NCBI GenBank assembly: GCA_003013855.2
Contig: ML058552.1
Coordinates: forward strand, 4,382,082 to 4,446,081
Source: Liriodendron chinense
Lineage: Eukaryota; Streptophyta; Magnoliopsida; Magnoliales; Magnoliaceae
Direction of reading: 5' to 3'
Length of the DNA: 64,000 nt
Positions 21,757-32,188 of this stretch are shown here, piece after piece. The translations under genes and the position numbers were made by a program. Position 1 is the stretch's first letter; the number at the start of each line of letters is the position of its first letter. The notes below the pieces were generated by a model. That model was not told the origin of the DNA. It was given only the letters and a program-made list of their open reading frames with translations, and did not search any database.

Positions 21757-23083
21757 CTCACAGTCAAAACTCAAGATGAACCTGCTTTCTGCTTGCAAAT
21801 AGAAGAAGCCGAAGCTGCCCTTGACAAACTCTGGTATGCCAACATCAAGCAATATCTCGAAACCTAGGAATATCCGGAGTCAGCAACAGCAACAGATCGC
21901 CGAACCATCCAGCATTTGGCCGGCCAGTTCACCATCAGTGGTGAAGTTTTGTACAAGCGATCCTATAATCACATCGTCCTTCGATGCGTCGATGAAACAG
22001 AAGCTGCGAAGATCATGACAGAAATACACGAAGGAATCTGTGGCCCACACATGAACGGGCACATGATGGCAAAGAAGATTCTACGACTCGGCTACTATTG
22101 GCTCACCATGGAGACAGACTGCTACCAGCACGTCAGAAAATGCTTCAAGTGTCAGGAGCATGCAAATCAAATTCATGCCCCCTCATCAGAACTGTACAAT
22201 CTGACAACTCCCTGGCCTTTTTCCATGTGGGGACTCGACATCATTGGGAAGATCAGTCCCAAAGCATCAAACGATCATGAGTATATACTTGTGGCAATCG
22301 ACTACTTCACCAAGTGGGTAAAAGCAGCATCCTACACCACGATTGCAGCATCTCAGGTGATCAAATTCATGAAGACCAACATCATATGACGGTATGGAAT
22401 CCCCAATTCCATCATCACAAATAATGGGACCCCGTTTGTCAATAAGAAGATGGATGACTTCCTCAGCAAGTTCAAGATTCAGCGTCATCGATCAAGCCCC
22501 TATCGTCCTCAAATGAATGGTGGGGTAGAAGCCGCAGATAAGACAATCGTCAGGATACTCGAGAAGATGGTCGTAACCTATCGAGATTGGTCAGATATGC
22601 TCCCATATGCACTTTGGGCCTATTGAATGTCTGTACGATCTACTACAGGCGTTACTCCTTTCGAGCTTACTTATGGAATGGAAGCAGTTCTACCAGGTCG
22701 AGGTGGAAATACCGTCACTACGGGTGTTACTAGAAAGCGGAATTGAAGAAGGAGAATGGCAAAGGGCTAGATTTGATCAGTTACAACTAGCAGATGAGAA
22801 GCGCATGCTTGCGCTAAGTCATTCCTAGTGCTATCAGAAAAGGATCGCTCGGGCTTACAACAAGAGAGTCCGAAAAAGAAGTTTCAAAGTGGGCGACATG
22901 GTCATGAAGAAAATCCTACCATCGCACCTTCCTGATCCCAGAGGAAAGTTCAAACCCTCGTGGGACGGACCGCTGATCATCAGAGAAGTACTTTTCGGAG
23001 GCGCTCTCAGACTCACCAGTATGAGAGGGGTGGATCTTCCTGAGCCAATCAACGTCGACAAAGTGAAGATCTTTCACGGGTAA
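21757..23083 (+). pseudogene. Element B integrase
   Basis: From LTVKTQDEPAFCLQIEEAEA the frame runs through DKLWYANIKQYLET (stop), TATDRRTIQHLAGQFTISGE, VLYKRSYNHIVLRCVDETEA. The zinc domain has H in EIHEGICGPHMNGHMMAKKI and C in CYQHVRKCFKCQEHA. The catalytic core has MWGLDIIGKI (first Asp), TNNGTPFVNKK where the usual second Asp is Asn, and GGVEAADKTIVRILEKM (Glu). Stops or frame changes occur at about 21867, 22388 and 22624. The C-terminal GDMVMKKILPSHLPDPRGKF and WDGPLIIREVLFGGALRL end at 23083 (KIFHG, stop). It would insert the DNA copy; the second catalytic Asp change and the stops make it inactive. Confidence 0.87.
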
Positions 23084-24222
23084 GTCATTCTAACCTTATC
23101 AAGAGTTACATTAATAGAGCTGAAGTCAAGAGGTCGAAGCTAAAGCCTTTGAGAAATCATTTTCGTCCACCAACAAGTGTTTCAAATAAGGGGATTCAAA
23201 AGAAAAAAGAGAGAAGAAAAAGACACAAAAAAAGAGAGAAAAAAAGAATACAAAAAAGACAAAAAAGAATACAAAAGAGAAAAGAGAAAGAAAATGGGAA
23301 GCCAAAGCAAGGCACCCGAGAAAAATCAACCCAAGGAGAAACACAGTCATCCATCCATTCATCTAAGAAAGGTCTATGGCTAAGACCGACAGCTCTATCA
23401 TTGTAACCTAAGATAGGGGCTGAGAGGCTGCCATCGGCCGACAACGACGGATTTCCGACCTCTAGCCACTGAAGTTATCCAAAAATTCAAAAAAATTCAA
23501 AAAAAGAAGAAAATAAAATATGTGCCTAAATAAAGAGGGAGGAGTGAAAACCCAAAAGGGCACTCCGAGTAAAAACAGTGGGCACACAGCGGACTCGGTG
23601 AAAACTCGAAAGGGTGCTGAGGGTAAAAACAGCATTGCTGCCAAAGGGTAGGCAAGATCAAATACCCGGGACATGGTGAATACCCGAAAGGGCGCCACGG
23701 GCAAAAATGACGGGAAAAGGCTGGCTGTGGTGAAAACTCGAAAGAGAGATGTAGGCAAAAATGACTCGAATGAAAAAAAAGAAAAATTAAAAGTGCAGGT
23801 ACCAAGAAATCAAACGGTCCAGATCGGTTCAAGCAATGACAGTTCAAGAACAAGGAGTACAGTCAGGAACAAAGAACTCTACAAATTCTGACAATCTCAG
23901 GAAGCAACCGTTTCCACTACCTACACCTCTAGGGAACCAAAGGGATCTCACACAAGTCAATCTCGAGACATCAGTCAAAGCATTGGCTGAGCCTCAGTTC
24001 TAATTCCTATGTCCTGACACAAAATCCAGACACACTCACAAGACAACTCATGGCATGATAAATTTTTAAAACGTTTTCTCTTTTTTCATTAAATGCATCG
24101 TATTTCTTTTACATATATTATGTCATCTTTTTCAAAAATACAAAAAAATGCATCATCATCAGTCGTGTACTATGTAAAAAGGGACATATAGACGGTCGAC
24201 ACAGCCCTAAAAAGTGACACAA
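23084..24222 (+). other. Region between pol and the antisense ORFs of B
   Basis: 23175-23300 is an A/G-rich tract. 23540-23770 contains four imperfect repeats of roughly 55-65 bases, each with GGTGAAAACYCGAAAGGG followed by a GC-rich word and GGCAAAAA. Similar repeats follow pol in other Tat elements as I remember them. The remainder (23880-24222) has no recognised feature. Confidence 0.55.
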
Positions 24223-26012
24223 TCAATCTCTACCCTCCTCCTCGGCCATGTCAGGTAAGTCCTCTGACTCATAATAAGATAGCCTCACTCTCAACCTGCT
24301 CACCTCCAAACGCAGGTAATGCACCTCATCGCGCTCAAGGATACAGATCGCGGTCTCCTCATCAGACAACCTCTGATCGGCAGCCGATCTCCTCGACATC
24401 GTCTCATAATGATACCAAAGTGTAGAGATCTCAAACAGCAAGTGGCCATGAGTGGCCAAGAGGAAACCAGGATCGATGAATGGGTGCTCTTTAAAGGGCT
24501 CATATGAACCAGATGAAGAGTCGGCATCTCCAAGAATATCCTGCTCATCCTCATCGGCGGTCTGGTGCCAGCAAGGGATGCATCGATACAGAGACGGCTC
24601 AGCAACCCAGTGCTGGTATGGGGCGGTCGCCATCGAAAAAGTTCGCAGCTCAAAACCAAGCAAATCAGTAGTCAAGTAACTCGCCCAGGATCCATCAATT
24701 CGAGACCTAAAGTCAGATGATCTAGACGGAAATGATCGACGCCCGATACCCGTAAAAGCAAAAAGAGGAACATCCTGCTCATACCCAAACTGCTACACGA
24801 ACCGGGTAGGATGATAAAAAAAAAGTAAGAACGAAAGCCTACCAGCATCAGAGGAAGGCGGTGCGCATCGCAAAGCACTGGAGGAATTGAAAGCCAAGAT
24901 ACTCCCAATGAACATTCCAGTCACGAAGTTCAGCGAACATTCGGCGATATAAGGGCTCACTCATCCTAGCCGTATACGGAAGAAACTCCATGATATGTCG
25001 CATGAGGTCTGGGCGACGGGTGCTAGGAAATAGTACAAGAACAGTCAATGAAAGACGCTCCCATAGCCAGACCTGATCACAAGAAGGAAAAGAAACTCAG
25101 CTAGAGCAAAGCAATGCCCAAAGACAAGAAAGGAAAAGGAAAGTGCAGAAAAGATACCTGAAGAAATGTACAATAGCCTCGAAGGACACGAGTGCGGCCC
25201 AGGGCACAATCAGTCAGCCCATTAAATAACTCAGCCAGCACGAGAGAAATGATCCCCTGACGACGAACAACTCGGCTCATCACCTCAAAGAGCAAAGGAG
25301 TCTGAGATCTGCGCCATCCTGAGAATAGCACCTCAACTATTAAGCAAAACATCAGTGCATTCCAAGAAAGTAAAGACCCTGCCACACTTCGAGGACCCGA
25401 AAAAAGATCATACAGCAAGTCCAAGGAGAACACCACAGCATCCTGATCGGCAGCTGCAGGCTGAATAAGATATGGGATCCCAAACCAATTCCGCGATGTG
25501 GCAGTCTTCGGCAAAGTCTTCAACGAAAAATACTGAGTATAATCCCAAGGAAGACCGGTCAAACGCGCAAGCTCCTCCAAAGAAGGTCCCATCTCCATGT
25601 CGTTGAACGCAAACAAGTTCAACGAAGGGACCCAGTCAATTAGTGCAGCCCCGAGCATCCTCCAATCAATGTCAACTCTAACCATATGGATCAGACTGCC
25701 GAAGCCATAAGACTCCAAGTCTCGAATCTCATAAGCCGTCAAGTTGTCAAGCCAAGCAAGCAGTCATGGCGAGCAAGAAGGACGAGGAAGCAACTGACAA
25801 GTCCTTACAGGAATCCCCTCCAGAACAAAAGGCCCAGGAATCGATGACAGCTCATCAAGGATCGGAAGATCAACGGGCGAAGGAGAAGGAAAAGCTGGAA
25901 CCTCTGCAGACTCAATAGCCCCTGAACTATCCCCAGTAGCGGCTATGTCGGATATAGTTGCATCACTGTCTGAAACTGTCACGACCACAACCGCATGAGA
26001 AGACTCGCCCAC
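24223..26012 (-). pseudogene. Antisense ORF 1 of B (DUF7745/plant-mobile-domain-like), spliced
   Basis: Three exons are predicted on the minus strand. Exon 1 runs from about 26012 to 25158 and ends CAG before GTATCTTTT. Exon 2 starts after GATCAG at 25072 (VWLWERLSLTVLVLFPSTRR). Exon 3 runs from about 24793 to 24223 (GYEQDVPLFAFTGIGRRSF ... ESEDLPDMAEEEGRD). Residues such as LNLFAFNDMEMGPSLEELAR and LTGLPWDYTQYF resemble DUF7745 or plant mobile domain proteins; I cannot tell which. Two in-frame TGA codons (about 25764 and 24848) look like CGA-to-TGA changes. No ATG was placed for exon 1. Function is unknown. Confidence 0.7.
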
Positions 26013-26961
26013 CTCGTGAACCGAGTGCGTAAAGGACAGAAGATCGAGCGAAGGACGGTACTCTCCATCAAAAGGCTATCAGCAAAGCTCACACCGCACA
26101 TCGTGGCATCCTGATTGGCTCCACAGTTGTTGGCAGGTGAGGCTGACAGTCCACATCAGCAGATGGCACCCTGAGGGCCGCCCAAAGCTCCAATCAACTC
26201 CGGATTTCATTTGAAGATGATCAGAATCATCTGGAGATACCTCACCTGTCCAATTACTAAGTATTATAGCCAACATGGGCCTGATCAAGTCATAGAGAAG
26301 AAAAACTGATCAAGAGAGGCCCACAAGCGATCTGAGCCATTCAAAGACTAGATCATCATAATCTAAACCATGGAAAAGCTTTCATGAAATAGCAACATCA
26401 AGGGTTTGATTGTCAAAAAAGAGGGCCAGAGTCCAAGATCTAATCGTCAAGTGGGCCCACATGGCTGAAAAGAGTAGTATGAACCGTTCAAGTCATCATC
26501 CGCACCATGAAAAGCCTCCTTAGCCTCGCAAAACATCAAGAAAAGGTGCTTCAAAGCAAAGATGAAGTTTGGAAAGGGCCCACAGAGCCAAATCAAGCAA
26601 TCTGAACTGTTCAAGTCATCATACATGCAGTTAAGAAGTCTCATCTTCCACAAATCATTAAAGAATGAGTCGGAAATCAAAGCATCTAGGCATCATCAAG
26701 TAACTTGAGACAAATTGAGGTTATATATTCATTCAGAAAGTCTTGATACATCAGACAGATAAAAGTAAAAAGAGTTTTACAAGGCAAAGAAGGCTATACA
26801 AAGCTGAATACAGAAGCAGGCTACAGGTCACCAACATAGTCGTCATCATCCCTCCTCTCATCCCGCTCCCGATGATGAAGGTCCATCAGAGGAGCTGTCA
26901 CCGATCCACTAGCATATCTGCGATGACCCCCTAGAACATAGAGCGGAGGAAGCAGAGGCCC
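26013..26961. other. Spacer between the two antisense ORFs of B
   Basis: No coding region recognised. 26151-26175 contains CTGAGGGCCGCCC, also present in the hairpin upstream of B's TATA box. 26290-26690 is AT-rich with recurring words such as GAACCGTTCAAGTCATCAT. It belongs to B by position. Confidence 0.5.
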
Positions 26962-27486
26962 CTATCCGTACAACAAGTACCACTCGTCATAGTCATGATC
27001 CGAGATCGTGAAGCGAAACCCAGGCTGGCCCACAACAGCATCGGCCATCTCATCAGCTGGGATCTGAGCAGCCGGAGGAGGTGTGGAACAAGGAACCCGA
27101 GCTACACCAGTAATCTGTCGAAGCAGCCTCTCGCCCAAATACCACCGAAATGATTCAGAGTCGGAAAGCATGATCCGAAGGCATGAAGAATCATATGCTT
27201 CCACATGCTGAGGGGTGTAGTAAAGAGGAAAGTTGGCGTATGTTGAGCTCTTAATTGTGCATCTTCTAACCCCAATTCATCACTCATTGTGCGAGGTTTG
27301 CATGGTTTATAGACAAATCTAATGCATGTTTTGTGATTGCAGGTTTGAGAGTGAACTCCGCCTAATTGATGATGAAAAGAGCTGATTTAGAACTTTGGAT
27401 GAGGACCCAAGGAGGGCCGAAGGAAGAAAGAAGCAAGGAAAGAAGAAAAGAGAAGAAAGAAAGGAAGAAAACAAGAAGAAAAAGAG

Positions 27487-27680
27487 ACCGACCGGTCTTG
27501 ACCGGTCGGCCAAGAGAGCCAGACCGGTCTTGACCGGTCAGCTATGCACACTGGAGTGCATCTAAATAAGCCCGACCGGTCTTGACCAGTCGGCCATGCC
27601 TACTGGACCATTGCTGAAGAGGCCAGACCGGTCGTGACCGGTCGGCCAGCCCAGTCCGATCGGTCTAGACCAGTCGGCCA
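27487..27680 (+). promoter_or_regulatory. GACCGGTC palindrome array in U3 of A
   Basis: About ten copies of GACCGGTC or one-base variants, mostly in pairs spaced by TT or GT (GACCGGTCTTGACCGGTC), in units of roughly 50 bases. The 3' LTR has the same array at 36177-36368. It lies about 100 bases upstream of the TATA box. Binding by a dimeric transcription factor is possible but not shown. Confidence 0.75.
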
Positions 27681-27781
27681 TGAGAAAAATCAGAAATTGC
27701 TATTCCTGAGCCGATTTTCTCTGCGCACTGTGTAACTCTTACGTAGATTCTCGATCTTTCTGAAGTTGCGAAGCCTCCCTA

Positions 27782-27790
27782 CTATAAAAG
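27782..27790 (+). promoter_or_regulatory. TATA box of A 5' LTR
   Basis: CTATAAAAG followed by GACACC. Identical boxes occur in the A 3' LTR (36472-36480) and both C LTRs (39901-39909, 48604-48612). Confidence 0.8.
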
Positions 27791-28794
27791 GACACCTAGG
27801 GATCGTTCCTAGGGTATCTAAGAAGGGTTGAAGCAAGCTCGGAGGCGGTGGAAGTGAATCTCGGAGTTCCACAACTCCCTCTAGTTTGTTTTGCTGTTTT
27901 TATGAATTTTTTTAGTTGTTTCATGTTTCCTTGGATCATGAGCAGCTAAACCTCTTAGCTAGGGCTAAGAGGTGAAGCTTGTAGTGGATCCAAGATGTTT
28001 CAATTCGTAGTTAATGGGTTTTAAGTGTGGAATTCATGATTATGAACTATGGTTTGAAGTTTATACAAGTTTTTAAGTAGTTTTTCTTAGTCTTATGATG
28101 ACTCATGGATGTTTGGGAGGATTACTTAATTTCTTAATTAGTTTGTATCAGTACTTAATTTCTTAATTAGTTTGTATCAGTCTAGACCTGTATGATCCGA
28201 GGAATCGGAGTGCGCTCTAGTACTATGATCTTCATGAAGGGACTTCCTACCAAAGTTCTATTTTTATGATTTCTGAAATATGTATGGACTGTGCATGTGA
28301 TTTGAATCAAGTTCAAATCCTGATCTAGCCTTGTCTTGTGACAGGACTTGAGGATGGTTATGATTGTGAACTGGACCTTTTGGAAAGGAGAATGACCTAT
28401 GCAATTGAGCATGCTTAGCTCAGCCTACATTGAGTGAATCTTATGCATAAAACTTACATATGACAGATTGTATGATTTAACAGCTCTATCATCCGACTAG
28501 ATAGACCTTAATGTCGATTCTAGTTGAGAGAATGAAAAACCACAGCGAATTGAACATCAAGGATTCCTACAAGTGGATCCTTGAACCCCTAGTGCCTTTT
28601 TTATAATTCTTTACATTCAAATTAGTTTAAAACTGCTACTCACATCAATCTTATTCAAAATCTGATCATTAGCTTTCAATAGACACTTTTGGATGTGTTT
28701 GTGAAATCCTACATAAGTCCCTGTGGATCGACCTCGGTCTTACCGAGATTATTACTACATCGCAACCCTACACTTGGGGAAGCGAACAAGTTTT

Positions 28795-28812
28795 TGGCGC
28801 CGCTGCCAGGGA
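28795..28812 (+). other. Primer-binding site of element A
   Basis: TGGCGCCGCTGCCAGGGA, 6 bases after the LTR. It differs from the tRNA-Asp-type site TGGCGCCGTTGCCGGGGA at two positions. Confidence 0.85.
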
Positions 28813-29356
28813 CTTTGACGGTTTTTTCACAAATTTCTGAAATTAGTATCTATTTAGGATTTTTAGGATTTTAGTACTTAGTTTGTTTATTTGATTTTTC
28901 TTTTCAGGGATTTCTAGGAAGCTGAAGAAGATACAAGGATTTCAAGTGCCGAATCAGGTTTTATCTTTCTAAAACTTACTCTTCTCTTTCTCCTATTCAT
29001 TCCTATCTTATTCATCTCTTGTAGAGTGGGTGGAGACTCCTTTTAGATCTCTGAAAGGTCGGCCTTTTTGCCACCGGGATTCCTATTGGTCGGCTCTGCC
29101 GTCTTGGATCACCTTGTGCTCAGAGATTTCTTTTCTCATCTCTACTCCTCTTTCTCCTTTTTCTGCACTTTTTCTTAAAAGATTCAAAGAGTGGGTGGGG
29201 AGTTCTCTGAACCCCTATTGACCAGGAGAAATCGGTCTCTATCCTTGCTTCTGGCTTAGCCATTGCAAGACACCTTGTGCTTCGGTCTTAGAGAAAAGTA
29301 AAGAAAGGGAGAAAGAATTCTTCTTTCTCTTTGTTTCTTATTATTTTTGGTTTTGC

Positions 29357-32188
29357 ATGCCACATTGGGCTCGGGATTCCAATAACCGACTCATAAGTGA
29401 AGGGGGGATAGTAGAAGGAATTGACAGAGAACCACGTGCTAGGAGACATCTAAAATCTCCAATTTTGTCTGAAAATATGGTTGCGAATCAACCTAATCTA
29501 GGTCAAAACCAAACTGAAACAGGGGAGAATGTGGTTGAAAATGTTCCCCGACCTAGGACTTTACGTGATTTCTTGCAACCCGCAAGAGCGAGCACCCCCT
29601 CCTGCATAGTTTTTCCACAAAATGCAAGGAATGTGGATTTGAAACCGGGAGTGATCCAACTTCTCCCTAAATTTCATGGATTAGACAGTGAAAGTGCCTA
29701 TCAACACCTTAAGGAGTTTGATGAGGTAATCACCACCATGCACTTTGCAAATGTGACTGAAGATGTAGTAAGACTCAAATTCTTCCCTTTCACTCTTAAA
29801 GATAAAGCCAAGGGTTGGCTTTATGCATTGAGGCCAAGATCAATTGGTGCATGGACTGATATCCACAGAGAATTTATAAAAAAATTCTTCCCTACTTACA
29901 AAACGAACATGTTGAAGCGCCTTATCATGAACTTTGCCCAAAAGGAAGATGAAACCTTCTTCCAATGTTGGGAGAGGTTTAAGGATTTATTAAATGCATG
30001 CCCACATCATGGCTATGAAATTTGGCGGGTTATAAGCTTTTTCTATGAAGGACCGACTTCACCCATGCGCCAATTCATAGAGATGATGTGTAACGGGGAG
30101 TTCATGAATAAGGAAGCTGATGAAGCATGGGATTATTTGGAAGAATTGGCTGAGAATGCACAGGCTTGGGACACATCGAAACCAACAAATTCCAAGACTG
30201 GCCAACAAAAGGAAAAGGGGGGAATGTATGTCTTATCAGAAGAAGATAGCATAAGTGCACGGGTGGCTAGCCTCACAAGAAAGGTCGAAGCCATGGAATT
30301 AAGGAAAGGAGAAACGATTAACTCCACTGACGTTGAAACTGTTTGTGGAATTTGTGCTGGAAATCAACATGTAACACAAGATTGCCCCACAATTTCAGTA
30401 GTTCAAGGCATCTTACAAGAACAAACAAATGCCATAAACAGTTATCAACAGCAATTTGGTGCTCCAAAATCAAACACATTTAATCCTAATTGGAAGAACC
30501 ATCCCAACTTCAGTTGGAGGAATGGACCCACTGCAAATGCAAGCAACACTCCAAAAGTATCACTAGAAGAGATGTTGGGTGCATTCGTATCGGTCCAAGC
30601 TGAGTATAACAAGACAAATTCTCTAAAAATAGATGGGTTCATGCAAGAGCAATTGAAATTCAATCAAAATTCAACTCAAGCCATCAATGAATTGAAAACA
30701 TCACTGGCTAGAGTTGAATCTCATCTTAGTGTTAGAGAGAAGGGCACACTTCCTGCCCAACCTCTTCTTAACCAAAGAACCCAGTTTGAGATACAAGATG
30801 CAAGCTCATCTTCCCACCACAGGGAACATGTTCAAGCTATCACCACTTTGAGAAGTGGGAAAGAAATTGACAAATCCAATCCGGTGAAGGCCCCAAAGCC
30901 TAAGGATTCGAAAATTTCTAAAGAAGATGATAGCTTGAACAATACCCCACAAGAGAAAGAACCGGAAAGGCACTACAAGCCGGTTGCTCCATTTCCACAA
31001 ATGTTGATTTCACCTAAACCTTTAGATAAAAATCTGAAAATTTTAGAAGTTTTCAAGCAGGTGAAGATCAACATTCCGTTGTTGGATGTAATAAAACAAA
31101 TACCATCTTATGCCAAATTTCTAAAGGAATTGTGTACAGTCAAAAGGAAACACAACGTTCACAACAAAGTTCTTTTTACTGAGAATTTGAGTGCCATCAT
31201 CAAACAAGAGGTGCCCCAAAAATACAAGGATTTGGGAAGTCCAACCATCTCATGCATCATAGGAGACTACCGGATCAAACAAGCCCTACTCGACTTGGGG
31301 GCAAGTGTAAATCTCATTATATACTCGGTCTACGAACAACTAGGGTTAGGTGAATTGAAACCCACCAAAACCACGCTCCAACTTGCTGATAGATCCATCC
31401 GTATACCGAGAGGAATGATAGAGGATGTTCTAGTCCAAGTTGATAAATTCTACTACCCAGTAGACTTTATTGTCTTGGATACACATCCCATAATAGGCAC
31501 CGGTGCTCAAATTCCCCTCATACTTGGACGACCGTTTCTAACTACTTCAAATGCCATTATAAATTGTAGAAACGGACTTGTACAAATGTCTTTTGGAAAT
31601 ATGACCCTTGAGCTTAATATATTTGATTTATGCAAACAACCACGGGAGATTGATGATGATGTCCACGACTTAAACATGATTGAATTATTCGTGGAGGATA
31701 CAGTCCCCTTATCACTATCTTCCGACCCTTTGGAGGCATGTGTGGCCTACTCTCATGAGATAAATGATGACACAATACAAGAGATGGATGCCATATTAGA
31801 GATGATGCCAATGCTTGATAATAAAAGATGGAGGGCCCTAGTTGAGCCTTTGCCTGTAAACGAGAACAAGGCCCTCCCATCCAACATCAAGGCACCAACA
31901 CTCGACCTAAAACCATTACCAAGTGAGCTGAAATATGTTTATTTAGGTCAAGATGAGACATATCCAGTGGTGATTTCTTCCCACTTGGATGAGGAACAAG
32001 AGAGTAGGCTAATAGCTACTCTATTAGAGCACAAGGGTGCCATTGGATGGTCAATTACGGATCTCAAAGGCATAGACCCACTGATTTGTACTCATCGCAT
32101 ACACCTTGAGGAGAATGCGAAGACATCTAGGCAACCACAAAGACGACTAAATCCAAATATAAGGATGTGGTTAAGGCCGAAGTGGTAA
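29357..32188 (+). CDS. Element A gag-protease and start of RT (943 codons)
   Basis: ATG at 29357 (MPHWARDSNNRLISEGG) is the only upstream Met and matches the gag start of E. Residues about 95-290 are the gag capsid domain (VIQLLPKFHGLDSESAYQHL, KDKAKGWLYALRPRSIGAW, ETFFQCWERFKDLLNACPHH). A zinc knuckle CGICAGNQHVTQDC (CX2CX4HX4C) is at about residue 330. A Gln/Asn-rich spacer follows, then the aspartic protease with intact LLDLGASVNL (Asp at about residue 646) and LILGRPFL. The last 100 residues start the RT (KGAIGWSITDLKGIDP, LICTHRIHLEENAKTSRQPQ). A one-base deletion near 32160, judged against C, shifts the frame so the final few residues are wrong. Gag forms the particle; the protease matures it. 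Confidence 0.92.
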   Translation: MPHWARDSNNRLISEGGIVEGIDREPRARRHLKSPILSENMVANQPNLGQNQTETGENVVENVPRPRTLRDFLQPARASTPSCIVFPQNARNVDLKPGVIQLLPKFHGLDSESAYQHLKEFDEVITTMHFANVTEDVVRLKFFPFTLKDKAKGWLYALRPRSIGAWTDIHREFIKKFFPTYKTNMLKRLIMNFAQKEDETFFQCWERFKDLLNACPHHGYEIWRVISFFYEGPTSPMRQFIEMMCNGEFMNKEADEAWDYLEELAENAQAWDTSKPTNSKTGQQKEKGGMYVLSEEDSISARVASLTRKVEAMELRKGETINSTDVETVCGICAGNQHVTQDCPTISVVQGILQEQTNAINSYQQQFGAPKSNTFNPNWKNHPNFSWRNGPTANASNTPKVSLEEMLGAFVSVQAEYNKTNSLKIDGFMQEQLKFNQNSTQAINELKTSLARVESHLSVREKGTLPAQPLLNQRTQFEIQDASSSSHHREHVQAITTLRSGKEIDKSNPVKAPKPKDSKISKEDDSLNNTPQEKEPERHYKPVAPFPQMLISPKPLDKNLKILEVFKQVKINIPLLDVIKQIPSYAKFLKELCTVKRKHNVHNKVLFTENLSAIIKQEVPQKYKDLGSPTISCIIGDYRIKQALLDLGASVNLIIYSVYEQLGLGELKPTKTTLQLADRSIRIPRGMIEDVLVQVDKFYYPVDFIVLDTHPIIGTGAQIPLILGRPFLTTSNAIINCRNGLVQMSFGNMTLELNIFDLCKQPREIDDDVHDLNMIELFVEDTVPLSLSSDPLEACVAYSHEINDDTIQEMDAILEMMPMLDNKRWRALVEPLPVNENKALPSNIKAPTLDLKPLPSELKYVYLGQDETYPVVISSHLDEEQESRLIATLLEHKGAIGWSITDLKGIDPLICTHRIHLEENAKTSRQPQRRLNPNIRMWLRPKW

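Larger units (their letters stand above)
27241..28788 (+). repeat. 5' LTR of element A
   Basis: 1548 bp, 28 bases longer than the 3' LTR because of a tandem duplication near 28117-28180 (unit with ACTTAATTTCTTAATTAG). U3 carries the GACCGGTC array; TATA at 27782-27790; hairpins at 27951-27972 and 28733-28747. A short palindrome CCTAGGGATCGTTCCTAGG follows the TATA box at about 27796-27814, near the expected transcription start. Confidence 0.95.

Noticed and set aside
23126..23444. Long frames on both strands around 23.1-23.4 kb (Phe-rich or Lys-rich)
   Set aside because: They come from the A/G-rich tract after B's integrase. Simple composition keeps frames open.
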